From NCBI GenBank assembly GCA_003696625.1, contig RFGR01000113.1, positions 1 through 56,291 on the forward strand: a stretch of 56,291 bases of DNA. The letters run 5' to 3'. The notes below the pieces were generated by a model that saw only the letters and a list, made by a program, of their open reading frames with translations, searched no databases and had not been told where the DNA came from. The stretch comes from Planctomycetota bacterium. Its GTDB lineage: Bacteria > Planctomycetota > UBA1135. The position numbers were made by a program, and so were the translations under genes. This document shows positions 55,151 to 56,291 of the stretch, piece by piece; positions within the stretch are counted from its first letter, which is position 1; each line of letters starts with the position of its first letter.

Positions 55151-56291
55151 ACCGTCGCGCTCTGTTCGAGGTCTCCTGGGAGGTCGCCAACAAAGTCGGC
55201 GGCATCCACACCGTGCTGGCGACCCGGGCTCCGAGCCTGGTCGAACGCTTCGGCGACGACTACTTCACGATCGGGCCCTGGCTGCTGGCCGACGACCCGG
55301 CCGCCGCGCCCTTCGAGCCCGAGCCCGGCCACGAGGACTTCGCCGCCGCCTGCCGGGAACTCGGCCTGGACGTCCGGGTCGGCCGCTGGCGGATCCCCGG
55401 CGCCCCGCGCCTGATCCAGGTCGGCTTTTCCGGCCTCCTGGCCGAGAAGGACGCGGTCCTCGCCGGACTCTGGGAGGACTTCCGGGTCGATTCGCTGGCC
55501 GGCGGCTGGGACTACGTCGAACCCGTCCTGTTCGGCTGGGCGGCGGCCCAGGTGATCGAGCTGTGGTGGCGGGAACGGCTGGCACCACTCGGCGTGCCGG
55601 CCGTGGCCCAGTGCCACGAATGGCTGACCGGCTCCTGCCTGTTGCGCCTGAAGAAGGAGCTGCCCGAGGTTGGCACCGTCTTCACCACCCACGCCACCGT
55701 CCTCGGCCGGGCCTTGGCCGCGGCCGGTCTCGGTCCGGCCGAAGGCCTGGCCGGCGGCGTCAGCCCGGAACAGGCGGCGACGGCCAACGGCGTCCGCGCC
55801 AAGCACTCCTTGGAATCGGTCTGCGCCGCCGAGGCCGACGTCTTCACCACCGTCAGCGAGGTCACCGCCGACGAGGCCGAGCTGCTGCTCGGCCGGCGGC
55901 CGGAGCCGGTCACCCCGAACGGCATCGACCTCGAGGTGGTGGACGCGGCCCGTGCCGGCGTGCCCCGCGCGGAGGCTCGTGACCGCCTGCGCCGGGTCGC
56001 CGAGGCGCTGCTCGGCCGGCGGCTGGACGAGGCCGCCTTCCTCTGCACCTCCGGCCGCTACGAGTTCCGCAACAAGGGCTTCGACCTCCTGCTGCGGGCC
56101 CTGGCCCGGCTCGACCGGCGACCGGGCCGGCCGTTGGTGCTGTTCGCGCTGGTGCCGGCCGGGGTCAGCGGCCCGGTGCGGCCGCTGCTCGAGCGGCTGG
56201 CGGGCGCCGGCGGCGAAGGCGCTCTCGGCACCACGACCCACAACCTGATCGACCCGGCTGCCGACCCCATCCAGCGCGCCCTGACCGAACT
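55147..56291 (+). CDS. GT3-type glycogen synthase (partial, runs off the window)
   Basis: An open frame of 381 codons continuing past the window end. The N-terminus LFEVSWEVANKVGGIHTVLA is the UDP-glucose-binding loop of the animal/fungal-type (GT3) glycogen synthase. AQCHEWLTGSCLLRLKK and FTTHATVLGRALAAAG follow, with TVSEVTADEAELLLGRRP and TPNGIDLEVV later. ATGA overlap with the GH57 gene. GT3 enzymes transfer glucose from UDP-glucose, linking this operon to the UDP-glucose pool also used by ugd. The C-terminal half, including the catalytic glutamates, lies outside the window. Confidence 0.93.
   Translation, partial: MNRRALFEVSWEVANKVGGIHTVLATRAPSLVERFGDDYFTIGPWLLADDPAAAPFEPEPGHEDFAAACRELGLDVRVGRWRIPGAPRLIQVGFSGLLAEKDAVLAGLWEDFRVDSLAGGWDYVEPVLFGWAAAQVIELWWRERLAPLGVPAVAQCHEWLTGSCLLRLKKELPEVGTVFTTHATVLGRALAAAGLGPAEGLAGGVSPEQAATANGVRAKHSLESVCAAEADVFTTVSEVTADEAELLLGRRPEPVTPNGIDLEVVDAARAGVPRAEARDRLRRVAEALLGRRLDEAAFLCTSGRYEFRNKGFDLLLRALARLDRRPGRPLVLFALVPAGVSGPVRPLLERLAGAGGEGALGTTTHNLIDPAADPIQRALTE

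Noticed and set aside
1-56291. tRNA or rRNA genes, CRISPR arrays, insertion sequences, phage genes
   Set aside because: Read by eye, I found no T-loop-like tRNA ends, spaced direct repeats, transposase motifs or phage structural proteins.

Overview
This is a very GC-rich, densely coded bacterial chromosome segment with about 40 genes. I see no tRNA, rRNA, CRISPR array or insertion sequence. The best guess for the host is Planctomycetota, or a related PVC-like lineage. The basis is secreted beta-rich proteins with a shared C-terminal module, an FG-GAP integrin-like secreted protein, the futalosine menaquinone pathway, many carboxypeptidase-regulatory-like repeats and a GT3-type glycogen synthase. 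That placement is inference from protein style, because no marker rRNA is present.

Layout. 0-3 kb: a TPR membrane protein coupled to a YqgE/AlgH protein. 3-6.6 kb: two tandem paralogous secreted proteins on the minus strand. 6.7-7.9 kb: mqnC. 8-13.3 kb: a MacAB-TolC-like efflux operon (outer-membrane factor, adaptor, ATPase, FtsX-type permease). 13.6-16 kb, minus strand: a ClC channel coupled to an HTH-EIIA regulator. 16-18.8 kb: a small anchored protein plus GT-C-like membrane protein pair, then a TIGR01777 epimerase. 18.8-22.4 kb: an FG-GAP protein, a GNAT/BioF2-like protein and a decayed narK-type transporter remnant. 22.4-26.8 kb: an SGNH-like lipoprotein, mqnE, mqnA, a LON-domain protein and a histone-deacetylase-like enzyme. 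26.7-30.4 kb, minus strand: an EEP nuclease/phosphatase, an OB-fold lipoprotein and proS. 30.4-34 kb: two carboxypeptidase-regulatory-like proteins. 34-38.8 kb, minus strand: a cupin lipoprotein, a GT-C glycosyltransferase and a BNR/Asp-box protein. 38.9-50.3 kb: two further anchored-protein/GT-C pairs flanking an alkaline-phosphatase-superfamily lipoprotein, then ugd, a long transketolase and an alpha/beta hydrolase. 50.3 kb to the end: a 4-bp-overlapping glycogen/alpha-glucan operon (debranching enzyme, GT4/5 synthase, GH57 enzyme, GT3 glycogen synthase cut by the window edge).

The main candidate for something undescribed is a repeated two-gene module. A polytopic GT-C-like protein with an N-E-F-D first loop, an HPNYP motif and a KNEG motif is encoded directly after, and overlapping, a single-pass anchored protein. 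In two of three copies the anchored protein carries a degenerate copy of the UDP-glucose dehydrogenase C-terminal domain fused to a small tail domain. In the third copy only the anchor and tail remain. Two of these modules lie immediately upstream of a complete ugd gene.

A second window-wide signal is transcriptional. Many operon-leading genes have a TAnnnT -10-like hexamer ending only 6-11 bases before the start codon, which implies leaderless or nearly leaderless mRNAs. Downstream genes are commonly coupled by 1- or 4-base stop/start overlaps.
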